Shown piece after piece: positions 19,288 through 28,091 of a stretch of 64,000 bases of DNA. Position 1 is the stretch's first letter; each line of letters opens with the position of its first letter. A program made the translations under genes and the position numbers. The notes beneath the pieces were generated by a model that saw only the letters and a list, made by a program, of their open reading frames with translations, was not told where the DNA came from and searched no databases. This DNA is from Pseudomonas protegens. GTDB lineage: Bacteria > Pseudomonadota > Gammaproteobacteria > Pseudomonadales > Pseudomonadaceae. The stretch lies in NCBI RefSeq assembly GCF_013407925.2, contig NZ_CP060201.1:3596001-3660000 (forward strand), in the 5' to 3' direction.

Positions 19288-19953
19288 ATGAGCTATCAGC
19301 ACCAGTATGTCGACGGTACCCGGATTCATTTTCCGGTAGGCAAGTTGGTATGCATCGGCCGCAACTACGCCGAGCACGCCAAGGAGTTGGACAACCCGGT
19401 TCCTACCGAACCCCTGCTGTTTATCAAGCCGGGCAGTTGTGTGGTGCCGCTGGAAGGGGGCTTCAGCATTCCCACCGACCGTGGCTCGGTGCACTACGAG
19501 GCGGAGATCGCGGTGTTGATCGGCAAGCCGCTGTCCACCCAGCCCAGCCGCGAGGAAGTGCTGGATGCCATCTCCGGCTTTGCCCCGGCGCTGGACCTGA
19601 CCCTGCGGGACAAGCAGGCCGAGCTGAAGGCCAAGGGCCTGCCGTGGGAGATTTCCAAGTGCTTCGACGGGGCGGCGGTCCTTGCGCCCTTTGTGGTGAG
19701 CAGCAGTTTTGCCGACCTGACCGATATCGGCATTCGCCTGACCATCAACGGCGAAGTGCGCCAGGACGGCAACAGCAGCGTCATGCTCAACCCCATCGTG
19801 CCGATGATTCAGTACATGGCCGGTTGCTTCTCCCTGCAGGCCGGAGACGTGATTCTTACCGGTACGCCGGTGGGGGTTGGTCCACTGAATGTCGGTGATG
19901 AGCTGGTGCTGGAGTTGCCGGGCGTCAGTCGTTTCACCAGCAGCGTTCGTTGA
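19288..19953 (+). CDS. Fumarylacetoacetate hydrolase family protein
   Basis: A 221-residue FAH-fold enzyme of the short (YcgM/FAHD1-like) group, which includes acylpyruvases and oxaloacetate decarboxylases. The metal-binding glutamates are in VHYEAEIAVLIG, and the CIGRNYAEHAKEL and TGTPVGVGPL segments are typical. It starts 43 bases after the D-2-hydroxyglutarate dehydrogenase gene with a recognisable ribosome site and probably shares its transcript. The exact keto-acid substrate cannot be told. Confidence 0.88.
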   Translation: MSYQHQYVDGTRIHFPVGKLVCIGRNYAEHAKELDNPVPTEPLLFIKPGSCVVPLEGGFSIPTDRGSVHYEAEIAVLIGKPLSTQPSREEVLDAISGFAPALDLTLRDKQAELKAKGLPWEISKCFDGAAVLAPFVVSSSFADLTDIGIRLTINGEVRQDGNSSVMLNPIVPMIQYMAGCFSLQAGDVILTGTPVGVGPLNVGDELVLELPGVSRFTSSVR

Positions 19954-20117
19954 TCCGAATCTCTTTGCGCTGACCCGGCAATCCAGGGCGCAGCGCAGAG
20001 GGCTCGGCGAGCTTTAACCGGTTTTTCACATTTTCTCCGGATAATTCCGAGGTTTATGGTTCGCGGATCCGAAATTCGTGTGCTATTACCATTGGCCGAG
20101 CTTCTGGAATCTGTGTG

Positions 20118-21044
20118 ATGGACGCCCACTCCCTACCCAAACCTCACCCCATCCGCCGCCTGCGCTTGCGCATGCGCTGGTACTCCTGGCTGCTGCTGGC
20201 GGGCGTGATCTGCTATGGCGTTGCCAGTGTCATGCACTGGGATGATCGTGGCGCGCTTTGGCTTCAGGAAGGCTTTGTCAGCAGCGCCGAGCGTAACGCC
20301 AGCATCTGGCTGCCCAGTTACCGGGCGGTCATCGATGCCAAGGCCCTGCCGGGAATGGAGCGCGATGAAGCCTCCGATCTTTCCTACAATCCGCACAGCA
20401 AAACCCTGTTTTCCGTGATGGGCAAGAATCCGTTCCTGTTGGAGCTGACTCTGCAGGGCGACGTCCTGCGCAAAATGCCGCTGGTGGGTTGGAGCAATCC
20501 GGAAGGGGTGGCGGTCCTGGAAAACGGCCTGCTGGCGATCGTCGATGAGCGCCAGCATTCGCTGGTGATCGTCAAGGTCGATGCCAACACCCAAGCGCTG
20601 AATATCGCCGATTTCCCCCAGTACGACCTGGGCCCTTCGCAAGACCAGAACAAGGCCTTCGAAGCCATCGCCTGGAACCCGCGCAAGCAGCAACTGCTGC
20701 TGGGCGAGGAGCGTCCTCCGGCGCTGTTCACCTGGAACAGCGATGGCAGTCAGGTGCTCAAGGGCGACAAGCAGAAGCTGGCCAGCGATGAACTCGACCT
20801 GCGCAACCTTTCGGCCCTGGGCGTCGACCCGCGTACCGGTCATGTTTTGGTGCTGTCCGCCGACTCCCACCTGCTGCTGGAGCTGGACGAGCAGGGCGAG
20901 CAAGTCAGCTTCATGGCCTTGCTCGGTGGCTTCAACGGCTTGAAGAAAACCATTCCCCGGGCCGAAGGCGTGGCCATGGATGAAGCCGGCAACCTGTACA
21001 TGGTCAGCGAACCCAACCTGTTCTATCGCTTCGAGAAGCAGTGA
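20118..21044 (+). CDS. SdiA-regulated domain protein (YjiK-like), first of a tandem pair
   Basis: A 308-residue protein with one N-terminal membrane anchor (WYSWLLLAGVICYGVASVMH) and an extracytoplasmic six-bladed beta-propeller-like SdiA-regulated domain. Repeated strands such as DLSYNPHSKTLFSV, AIAWNPRKQQLLLGEE and LSALGVDPRTGHVLVLS mark successive blades, and it ends GNLYMVSEPNLFYRFEK. The next gene encodes a clear paralog with the same ending. Function is unknown beyond the domain name; in this family a periplasmic ligand- or phytase-like role has been suggested. ATG at 20118 was chosen. Confidence 0.8.
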   Translation: MDAHSLPKPHPIRRLRLRMRWYSWLLLAGVICYGVASVMHWDDRGALWLQEGFVSSAERNASIWLPSYRAVIDAKALPGMERDEASDLSYNPHSKTLFSVMGKNPFLLELTLQGDVLRKMPLVGWSNPEGVAVLENGLLAIVDERQHSLVIVKVDANTQALNIADFPQYDLGPSQDQNKAFEAIAWNPRKQQLLLGEERPPALFTWNSDGSQVLKGDKQKLASDELDLRNLSALGVDPRTGHVLVLSADSHLLLELDEQGEQVSFMALLGGFNGLKKTIPRAEGVAMDEAGNLYMVSEPNLFYRFEKQ

Positions 21045-21147
21045 ATCCCCGGCGCGGCGCCTGAGCCGTGCCGTCCCGCGGCATTAAGCTTGAATTCAGT
21101 GGGCTGTGATATTTCATTCGCCTGTCCTGATTTCGAGCTCCCTCGCC

Positions 21148-22053
21148 ATGTATCGCCTGACCCGTTTGCAACCCCTCTACCTGACTCTCGGCCTGATGGC
21201 CGCACTGCTGGCGGCGTTTGTCCACAATCACCGGTTGTGGCAGCGCGCCTGGTTTGACTGGCAAACCTACTGGCAGGTAGCGGCCCCCGAGTCGCTGGGG
21301 CTGGGCGACTATCGGGTGGTGCTGGAGGCGCAGCCGATCAAGGGCCTGGACGAAGTTTCGGCGCTGACCTACGACCCGCTGCGCAACAGCCTGTTTACCG
21401 TGACCAACAAGAATGCCGAGCTGGTCGAGCTGTCCCTGGACGGTCAGGTCCTGCGGCGCATTGCCCTGGTGGGCTTCGGGGATCCGGAGGCGGTGGAGTT
21501 CATCAGCGCCAATACCTATGTAATCAGCGATGAGCGGCAGCAGCGGCTGATCAAGATCCAGCTGGACGATGAAACCACCGTGGTGGACGCGGCACAGGCC
21601 GAGCAGATCACCCTCGGCGTGCACCTTTCGGGGAACAAGGGCTTTGAAGGGCTGGCTTACGATTCACAGGGCCAGCGCCTGTTCGTCGCCAAGGAGCGCG
21701 ACCCGATGCTGATCTACGAAGTGCAGGGCTTCCCCCATCACGATCCGGAAAAGTCCTACGGGGTGCATGTGCTGAATAACCCCAAGCGGGATGCCGGGCT
21801 CTTTGTGCGCGATCTTTCCAGCCTGCAATACGACGAGCGCAGCGGCCATCTGCTGGCCCTGTCGGACGAATCTCGCTTGGTGGTGGAACTGGACGTGGAC
21901 GGGCGCCCGCTCAGCACCCTGGCATTGGGCAAGGGCCGCCAGGGCTTGAGCAAGTCGGTGCCCCAGGCTGAGGGAATGGCCATGGATGACGCCGGCACCC
22001 TGTATCTGGTGAGCGAGCCGAACCTGTTCTACGTCTTCAAGAAACCCATGTAG
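21148..22053 (+). CDS. SdiA-regulated domain protein (YjiK-like), second of a tandem pair
   Basis: A 301-residue paralog of the preceding gene with the same layout: one N-terminal anchor (LYLTLGLMAALLAAFVHNHR) and a beta-propeller-like domain with blades ALTYDPLRNSLFTVT, GLAYDSQGQRLFVAKE and LSSLQYDERSGHLLALS. Its last residues GTLYLVSEPNLFYVF match the end of the first copy. The pair probably arose by duplication and is separated by about 100 bases. No enzymatic residues are evident. Confidence 0.8.
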   Translation: MYRLTRLQPLYLTLGLMAALLAAFVHNHRLWQRAWFDWQTYWQVAAPESLGLGDYRVVLEAQPIKGLDEVSALTYDPLRNSLFTVTNKNAELVELSLDGQVLRRIALVGFGDPEAVEFISANTYVISDERQQRLIKIQLDDETTVVDAAQAEQITLGVHLSGNKGFEGLAYDSQGQRLFVAKERDPMLIYEVQGFPHHDPEKSYGVHVLNNPKRDAGLFVRDLSSLQYDERSGHLLALSDESRLVVELDVDGRPLSTLALGKGRQGLSKSVPQAEGMAMDDAGTLYLVSEPNLFYVFKKPM

Positions 22054-22112
22054 GCGCTGGCTTGCCAGCGAAGCGGCCTTGCGCCGTCTACGCTGGCAAA
22101 CCGGCGGCTCAG
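22051..22112. repeat. REP-type inverted repeat
   Basis: GTAGGCGCTGGCTTGCCAGCGA and the partly complementary ACGCTGGCAAACCGGCGGCTC follow the stop of the second SdiA-regulated gene and reach the 3' end of rpiA. It is a degenerate REPIN of the same kind as the one at 8340. Confidence 0.65.
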
Positions 22113-22780
22113 GCCTTGAGGGTTTTCACCCCTTCAGCGGTGCCCAGCAGCAGCACATCGGCGGGGCGCGCGGCGAACAGGCCATTGGTGACCACGCCGA
22201 CGATGGCGTTGATCTGGCTTTCCAGCTCCACCGGGTTGGTGATCTGCATGTTGTGCACGTCGAGGATGATGTTGCCGTTGTCGGTGATCACGCCTTCGCG
22301 GTACACCGGGTCGCCGCCCAGCTTCACCAGCTCGCGGGCCACGTGACTGCGGGCCATCGGGATCACTTCCACCGGCAGCGGGAAGTTGCCCAGCACCGGC
22401 ACCAGCTTGCTGGCGTCGGCGATGCAGATGAAGGTCTTGGCCACGGCGGCGACGATCTTTTCCCGGGTCAGGGCGGCGCCGCCACCCTTGATCAGGTTCA
22501 GGTGCTCGTCGCTTTCGTCGGCGCCGTCGATGTAGAACTCCAGGTCGCTGACGGTATTGAGCTCGTACACCGGAATCCCGTGGCCCTTGAGGCGCGCGGC
22601 GGTGGCTTCGGAGCTGGCCACGGCGCCGTCGAAGGCGCCCTTGTGCAGGGCCAGGGCGTCGATGAAGCAGTTGGCGGTGGAGCCGGTGCCGACCCCGACG
22701 ATGCTCTTGTCATCGAGTTTCGGGAGGATAAGGTCGACGGCGGCCTGGGCGACGGCCTGTTTGAGTTGATCCTGGGTCAT
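22109..22780 (-). CDS. rpiA: Ribose-5-phosphate isomerase A
   Basis: A 223-residue isomerase interconverting ribose 5-phosphate and ribulose 5-phosphate in the pentose phosphate pathway. The phosphate-binding [15 protein letters not shown], active-site YIDGADESD and [12 protein letters not shown] motifs are present in order. Start ATG at 22780 gives the usual length. It is divergently arranged with ilvA, the same neighbourhood as in P. aeruginosa. Confidence 0.97.
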   Translation of the reverse strand: MTQDQLKQAVAQAAVDLILPKLDDKSIVGVGTGSTANCFIDALALHKGAFDGAVASSEATAARLKGHGIPVYELNTVSDLEFYIDGADESDEHLNLIKGGGAALTREKIVAAVAKTFICIADASKLVPVLGNFPLPVEVIPMARSHVARELVKLGGDPVYREGVITDNGNIILDVHNMQITNPVELESQINAIVGVVTNGLFAARPADVLLLGTAEGVKTLKA

Positions 22781-23007
22781 GCGGGCTCCGAAGCGGGCAA
22801 GGGGGGGCACAAAGGCCGGCATTATAGGCGCCGCGGCAGATCCGGTCATTGCCCGTTTGGCTAATCGGCCGGGGTGGACGGGGAGTTCGCATGGCGGGGG
22901 AGAGGCTTTGAGGGGGCGGGCTAAAACCTCGGTATTCGTGTGGTCGCCCGGGCAAACGCTGGGTTAGACTCCTTGGCCCTGCCCAACCCGCTCAGTGATG
23001 CTTTCCG

Positions 23008-24522
23008 ATGCTCGAACAGTACGTCAAGAAGATCCTCACCTCGCGCGTTTATGACGTTGCCGTAGAAACCCCATTGCAGACTGCCCGCCAGCTCTCCGAG
23101 CGGCTGGGCAATCAGATCTGGCTCAAGCGCGAAGACTTGCAGCCGGTGTTCTCGTTCAAGATTCGTGGCGCCTACAACAAGCTGACCCAGCTCAGCGACG
23201 CCGAGCGCGCTCGCGGCGTGGTGACCGCGTCGGCCGGCAACCACGCCCAGGGCCTGGCCCTGGCGGCCAAGGTGCTGGGGGTCAAGGCCACCATCGTGAT
23301 GCCCAAGACCACCCCGGAGATCAAGGTCGAAGGCGTGCGTTCCCGTGGCGGCAAAGTGGTGCTGCACGGCGATACCTTCCCCGAGGCGCTGGCCTATTCT
23401 CTGAAGCTGGTGGATGAAAAAGGCTACGTCTATATCCATCCCTACGATGATCCGCACACCATTGCCGGGCAGGGCACGGTGGCCATGGAGATTCTGCGCC
23501 AGCACCCTGGCCCGCTGGATGCGATTTTCGTTCCGGTCGGTGGCGGCGGGTTGATCGCCGGCATTGCCGCCTATGTGAAGTACCTGCGTCCGGAAACCAA
23601 GATCATCGGCGTCGAGCCGGACGATTCCAACTGCCTGCAAGCCGCCATGGCCGCGGGCGAGCGGGTGGTGCTGCCGACCGTGGGGATCTTTGCCGACGGC
23701 GTGGCGGTGGCGCAGATCGGCCAGCACACCTTCGACATCTGCAAGCACTATGTGGACGAAGTGATCACCGTCAGCACCGACGAGATCTGCGCGGCGATCA
23801 AGGATATCTACGACGATACCCGCTCGATCACCGAACCTGCCGGTGCCCTGGGCGTGGCCGGGATCAAGAAATACGTCGAGCAGCGCGGCATCAGCGGACA
23901 GACCCTGGTGGCCATCGATTCCGGGGCCAACGTCAACTTCGACCGCCTGCGCCATGTGGCCGAGCGCGCCGAGCTGGGCGAGGGCCGTGAAGCCATCATC
24001 GCCGTGACCATTCCCGAGAAGCCGGGCAGCTTCAAGGCGTTTTGCGAAGCGGTGGGCAAACGCCAGATCACCGAATTCAACTACCGCTACAACACCGGCA
24101 GCGAAGCGCACATTTTCGTCGGCGTGCAGACCCACCCGGAAAACGATCCGCGCAGCGCCCTGATCGCCAGCCTGACCGGGCAGGGCTTTCCGGTGATCGA
24201 CCTGACCGACAACGAACTGGCCAAGCTGCACATCCGCTACATGGTCGGTGGCCATGCCGAGAAGGTCAGCGACGAAGTGGTGCTGCGCTTCGAGTTCCCG
24301 GAGCGTCCGGGCGCGCTGTTCAACTTCCTCAACAAGCTGGGCGGCCGCTGGAACATTTCGATGTTCCACTACCGCAACCATGGCGCGGCGGACGGCCGGG
24401 TCGTGGCCGGCCTGCAAGTGCCGGCCGAGGAGCGTCACCTGGTGCCGGCGGCCCTGGAGCAGATCGGCTATCCGTACTGGGATGAAAGCGACAACCCGGC
24501 GTACCAGCTGTTCCTGGGCTGA
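23008..24522 (+). CDS. ilvA: Threonine dehydratase, biosynthetic
   Basis: A 504-residue PLP enzyme that converts threonine to 2-oxobutanoate for isoleucine synthesis. The PLP lysine is Lys51 in FSFKIRGAYNK, the phosphate-binding glycine loop is PVGGGGLIAGI, and TASAGNHAQG is the substrate loop. The C-terminal 170 residues form two ACT-like regulatory repeats (PEKPGSFKAFCEA and PERPGALFNFLNK), so isoleucine inhibition is expected. The full length matches the biosynthetic rather than the short catabolic enzyme. Confidence 0.97.
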   Translation: MLEQYVKKILTSRVYDVAVETPLQTARQLSERLGNQIWLKREDLQPVFSFKIRGAYNKLTQLSDAERARGVVTASAGNHAQGLALAAKVLGVKATIVMPKTTPEIKVEGVRSRGGKVVLHGDTFPEALAYSLKLVDEKGYVYIHPYDDPHTIAGQGTVAMEILRQHPGPLDAIFVPVGGGGLIAGIAAYVKYLRPETKIIGVEPDDSNCLQAAMAAGERVVLPTVGIFADGVAVAQIGQHTFDICKHYVDEVITVSTDEICAAIKDIYDDTRSITEPAGALGVAGIKKYVEQRGISGQTLVAIDSGANVNFDRLRHVAERAELGEGREAIIAVTIPEKPGSFKAFCEAVGKRQITEFNYRYNTGSEAHIFVGVQTHPENDPRSALIASLTGQGFPVIDLTDNELAKLHIRYMVGGHAEKVSDEVVLRFEFPERPGALFNFLNKLGGRWNISMFHYRNHGAADGRVVAGLQVPAEERHLVPAALEQIGYPYWDESDNPAYQLFLG

Positions 24523-24562
24523 ACGACTACGCTGAGGAACGGAGCCTTAAGGAAGCGAGAAC

Positions 24563-24991
24563 ATGGAAACACTGAGCACGCTGAAGACGCTTCATGTACT
24601 GGCCACGGTGCTGCTGTTGGGCAGCGCCCTGGGGCTGGCGATCTGGACCTGGCGCCTGCGCCGCCAGGGCGATGCCGCGGTTTACAGCCGGGTGTTGCAG
24701 CGTCCGGGGCTGTTCGGCTGGTTGCTGCTGGCCATCGGTCTGCTGAGCCTGCCGTTCAGTGGCTGGGGGATGGTGCATCTGGTGGGCTGGCCGCTGGGCC
24801 AGGCCTGGCTCCTGGGCTCCAGCGTGCTCTATACCTTGGGCGTCCTGGCCTGGCTGTGGCTGATGGTGCGACTCAATCGCCTGCGGCGCGCCAAGGCCGC
24901 CAGCGGCCTGACCTTCACCCTGGTGCTGGCGGTGTTCAGCCTGGTGTGTTTTGTCGCCATTGCCGGCCTGATGGGCGCCAAGCCGGTCTGA
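24563..24991 (+). CDS. DUF2269 family integral membrane protein
   Basis: A 142-residue protein with four hydrophobic segments, beginning LHVLATVLLLGSALGLAIWT. It belongs to the DUF2269 family, unknown function. A GGAAG site lies eight bases before its ATG. It heads a three-gene unit: this gene, an SDR/DoxX-like fusion, and a second DUF2269 protein at 26271 that resembles it (LKTLHxLxxxVLLGxxLG and VHLxGWPxxQAWLL shared). The bracketing by two paralogs suggests a heteromeric membrane complex; that is inference. Confidence 0.8.
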   Translation: METLSTLKTLHVLATVLLLGSALGLAIWTWRLRRQGDAAVYSRVLQRPGLFGWLLLAIGLLSLPFSGWGMVHLVGWPLGQAWLLGSSVLYTLGVLAWLWLMVRLNRLRRAKAASGLTFTLVLAVFSLVCFVAIAGLMGAKPV

Positions 24992-25017
24992 TTCCGGCGT
25001 GAACCTTAAGGATTGCC

Positions 25018-26274
25018 ATGAAGGTTGTTCTGGTGGGGGCCACAGGGTTTGTCGGCCGCCATCTGTTGGCGGCCCTGCATGCCGCCGGTCATCAGTTGAT
25101 CGCTACCAGCCGTCATCCACAGCCGTGCAGCCTGCCGGGGGTGGAATGGCGACAACTGGACCTCGATCGCCTGGGGCATGAGCCCCAGCCCTTTGTCCTG
25201 CCCGCCGATACCGATGTACTGATCAATGCCGCCGGGTTGCTGAGCACCGATGCCCGGGCGCTGACCCTGACCCAGGACCTGGGCACCCGTGCCCTGTTCG
25301 ATCTGGCGGCGAGCCGAGGCGTGCGGGTGCTGCAGATTTCCGCATTGGGTGCCGGCACCCAGCCCCACGTGCCATTTCTTGCCAGCAAGGCCGCGGCAGA
25401 TGATTACCTGCTGCGCTCGGGGATTCCGGCGGTGGTGCTGCGGCCGTCGCTGGTGCTGGGCGCCGGTGGTGCCAGCAGCGGCTGGCTGGCGAAGATGTCG
25501 CCCTGGCCGTTGCTGCCACTGTTGTCCAGCAAGGCGCAGATGCAGCCCCTGCATATCGAGGATTTGAGCGCGGCGGTGCTGGCGTTGCTCAGGCAATGGC
25601 CGCAGGAATCCATGATCCTGCCCCTGGTCGGCCCGGAGCGAATGACCATGGCGCAGCTGCTGGACCGTCTGCGCGCGGCCCAGGGCTGGGCCCCGGCCCG
25701 TTACTTCCAGCTGCCTTCGGTGTTGCTCAAGCTGTTGGCTGGCGCAGGAGATCGCCTGGGCTGGCGAGCACTGAACCGGCAGAGCCTGGCCATGGCTCGC
25801 AGCGATAACCTGGCGGACCCTGAAGTGCTGGCGTCGGTCTGCGGTTATCACGCGGCGCCCCTGGCGGCTCGCCTGCACGACTGGCCGCAGGCCGCGCAAA
25901 GCACCCAGCTGGCCCTGCGCCCGCTGCTGCTTGCGGTGATGGTGTTGATCTGGCTGGGTACGGCGCTGGTGTGCGTCGGCCCGGGCTACGACTGGGGCCT
26001 GCGAATCATGGCCGAGGCTGGCGTGCAGGGCGCCTGGGCGGCCCTGGCGGTAGTCGGCGGATCACTCTGCGATGCGCTGCTGGGTGTCGGCCTGCTGCTG
26101 CGGCGCTGGCGTCGTCGGGCCTTGCAGTTGCAGTTGGGGTTGATGCTCGGCTACACCCTGATCATCAGCCTGATCCTGCCGCATTTCTGGTTTGACCCTT
26201 ATGCCGCCGTGGCCAAGAACCTGGTGTTGATGGTGGCGACCCTCTGGCTGTTGTGGACCGAACCCCGTCGATGA
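25018..26274 (+). CDS. NAD(P)-binding SDR protein fused to a DoxX-like membrane domain
   Basis: A 418-residue two-part protein. Residues 1-about 285 form an extended/atypical SDR domain: Rossmann motif VLVGATGFVGRHL, active-site-region ISALGAGT and LRPSLVLGAGG. From about residue 300 there are four membrane helices (LRPLLLAVMVLIWLGTALVC onward) like the DoxX-like/DUF4166-linked tail found on such proteins. It is preceded 26 bases upstream by a DUF2269 gene and overlaps the next DUF2269 gene as ATGA. A membrane-bound oxidoreductase acting on a lipid or quinone is plausible but not shown. Confidence 0.82.
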   Translation: MKVVLVGATGFVGRHLLAALHAAGHQLIATSRHPQPCSLPGVEWRQLDLDRLGHEPQPFVLPADTDVLINAAGLLSTDARALTLTQDLGTRALFDLAASRGVRVLQISALGAGTQPHVPFLASKAAADDYLLRSGIPAVVLRPSLVLGAGGASSGWLAKMSPWPLLPLLSSKAQMQPLHIEDLSAAVLALLRQWPQESMILPLVGPERMTMAQLLDRLRAAQGWAPARYFQLPSVLLKLLAGAGDRLGWRALNRQSLAMARSDNLADPEVLASVCGYHAAPLAARLHDWPQAAQSTQLALRPLLLAVMVLIWLGTALVCVGPGYDWGLRIMAEAGVQGAWAALAVVGGSLCDALLGVGLLLRRWRRRALQLQLGLMLGYTLIISLILPHFWFDPYAAVAKNLVLMVATLWLLWTEPRR

Positions 26275-26738
26275 GTGCTTATCTGCTGTTGAAAACCCTG
26301 CATATCCTGTCCTCGACCGTGCTGTTCGGGCTCGGTGCCGGCTCGGCCTATTACGCCTTGCGGGCCTGGCGCAGTGGTCGGGTGGAAGTGATTGCCGTGA
26401 CCTTCAAGCACCTGGTGTTCGCCGATTGGGCCTTTACCGCCACCACGGCGGTGTTCCAGCCATTGAGCGGCCTGGGGCTGGTGCATCTGGCGGGCTGGCC
26501 GATCCAGCAGGCCTGGCTGCTGTGGAGCCTGGGGCTCTATGTCGTGGCGGGGCTGTGCTGGCTGCCGGTGGTCTGGTTGCAGATCCGGGTGCACAAGATG
26601 GCCGAGCAGGCCTTGCGTGATGGGGTGGCGATGCCGATGCGGGCCCACCTTTATATGCGCTGGTGGTTTGCCCTCGGCTGGCCGGCGTTCCTGGCCTTCA
26701 TGGCGATTTTCTACCTGATGGTGGCCAAGCCGGTGTAG
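26271..26738 (+). CDS. DUF2269 family integral membrane protein, second paralog
   Basis: A 155-residue protein with four membrane helices, the first LKTLHILSSTVLFGLGAGSA. Start ATG overlaps the stop of the SDR/DoxX gene by the ATGA rule, so it is translationally coupled. It is a paralog of the gene at 24563 and ends with the same type of hydrophobic helix and short VAKPV tail. Function is unknown. Confidence 0.82.
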   Translation: MSAYLLLKTLHILSSTVLFGLGAGSAYYALRAWRSGRVEVIAVTFKHLVFADWAFTATTAVFQPLSGLGLVHLAGWPIQQAWLLWSLGLYVVAGLCWLPVVWLQIRVHKMAEQALRDGVAMPMRAHLYMRWWFALGWPAFLAFMAIFYLMVAKPV

Positions 26739-26787
26739 GGCCTGTCGCTGGCAAGCCGGTGCCTACAGCCGGCTCGCCAGCGCGCGG
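26739..26787. repeat. Degenerate REP sequence
   Basis: GTCGCTGGCAAGCCGGTGCC and GCCGGCTCGCCAGCGCG form an imperfect inverted repeat between two converging genes; the spacing is short, and it could also serve as a weak bidirectional terminator. Confidence 0.6.
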
Positions 26788-26788
26788 A

Positions 26789-27445
26789 TCAATCGCGCAG
26801 GCTGATGACCTGCCATCCGCGTTTCTCGGCTTCGGCCCGCAGGTTCGGGTCGGGATCGACGGCCACCGGGTTGCTCACTTGTTCCAGCAGCGGCAGGTCA
26901 TTCATCGAGTCGCTGTAGAAGTAGCTGTCTTCCAGGTCGTGGCCGGTTTCTTCCAGCCAGCGCTTGAGACGGATGACCTTGCCTTCGCGGAAGCAGGGCA
27001 CGTCGGTGCTGCGTCCGGTGTAGCGACCCTCATGCATCTCGCATTCGGTGGCGATCAGGTGTTCAACCCCCAGGCGCTCGGCGATCGGTGCGGTGATGAA
27101 ACGATTGGTGGCGGTGATGATCACCAGCTTGTCGCCGGCCTCGCGGTGCTGATCCAGCAGCGCCTGGGCCTTGGGCAAGAGGATGGGTTCGATGCAGTCG
27201 CGCATGTAGTCGCGATGCCACTGTTGGAGCACGGCCATCTCGGTGCGGCCGAGGATTTCCAGGCAGAAGTTCAGGTAGGCGGCGTTGTCGAGTTGGCCGG
27301 CCAGGTAGTCCTGGTAGAACTCGTCGTTGCGGGTCTTGTAGGCGACGGCGTCGAGGAAGCCCCGCTCGCACAGGTAGTCGCCCCAGGCGTGGTCGCTGTC
27401 GCCGCCAAGCAGCGTGTTGTCCAAGTCGAATAAAGCCAGGCGCAT
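26789..27445 (-). CDS. HAD-superfamily phosphatase, SerB/HisB-like subfamily IB
   Basis: A 218-residue HAD hydrolase. Motif I is [12 protein letters not shown] (nucleophile Asp and acid/base Asp), motif II is VIITATNRF, and motif III/IV is [10 protein letters not shown] with the lysine in GKVIRLKRW. The helical cap between motif I and II is of the C1 type seen in phosphoserine and histidinol phosphatase-like enzymes. It corresponds to the gene between rppH and the DUF2269 unit in P. aeruginosa (PA0335 from memory). The natural substrate is not evident. Confidence 0.88.
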   Translation of the reverse strand: MRLALFDLDNTLLGGDSDHAWGDYLCERGFLDAVAYKTRNDEFYQDYLAGQLDNAAYLNFCLEILGRTEMAVLQQWHRDYMRDCIEPILLPKAQALLDQHREAGDKLVIITATNRFITAPIAERLGVEHLIATECEMHEGRYTGRSTDVPCFREGKVIRLKRWLEETGHDLEDSYFYSDSMNDLPLLEQVSNPVAVDPDPNLRAEAEKRGWQVISLRD

Positions 27446-27589
27446 TGCAGTTACTCACTGAAAAGTCGCGGAAAAAGGTGCCCAGAATACGGTCTTTTCA
27501 CAAGAGTGCACATAAGCTGAGCAGCCTCGTTGCTGCATTCCCAAGCTTTGTGGAACAATGCGGCGACATGCGTTTGCGAGGTTGTAGCC

Positions 27590-28069
27590 GTGATCGACCC
27601 CGATGGTTTCCGCCCCAATGTCGGGATCATTCTGACCAATGATGCCGGACAGGTGCTATGGGCTCGCCGTATCAATCAAGATGCCTGGCAGTTTCCTCAA
27701 GGCGGGATCAACCCCGACGAGACGCCGGAAGACGCCTTGTACCGCGAGTTGAACGAAGAAGTAGGGCTGGAGCGCGAAGATGTGCAAATTCTCGCCTGCA
27801 CCCGGGGCTGGTTGCGCTATCGTTTGCCGCAGCGTCTGGTCCGAACCCACAGCCAGCCGCTGTGCATCGGCCAGAAACAGAAATGGTTTCTCCTGCGCCT
27901 GATCTCCAACGAGCAGCGGGTGCGGATGGATTTGACCGGTAAACCGGAATTCGATGGCTGGCGCTGGGTCAGTTATTGGTATCCGTTGGGCCAGGTGGTG
28001 ACATTCAAGCGCGAAGTGTATCGCCGCGCTCTCAAAGAGCTTGCCCCGCGCCTTTTAGTGCGCGACTGA
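27590..28069 (+). CDS. rppH: RNA pyrophosphohydrolase
   Basis: A 159-residue Nudix hydrolase that removes pyrophosphate from the 5' end of mRNA and so triggers decay. The Nudix box (G-x5-E-x7-REUxEExGU) spans [20 protein letters not shown] and the following VGLE. The start is taken as GTG at 27590: GAGG lies eight bases before it and the resulting [13 protein letters not shown] is the family N-terminus, whereas earlier starts add unrelated residues. It is followed 22 bases on by ptsP, the same rppH-ptsP pairing as in E. coli. Confidence 0.95.
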   Translation: MIDPDGFRPNVGIILTNDAGQVLWARRINQDAWQFPQGGINPDETPEDALYRELNEEVGLEREDVQILACTRGWLRYRLPQRLVRTHSQPLCIGQKQKWFLLRLISNEQRVRMDLTGKPEFDGWRWVSYWYPLGQVVTFKREVYRRALKELAPRLLVRD

Positions 28070-28091
28070 CGACGGAGTTCGACCCCGAGCC

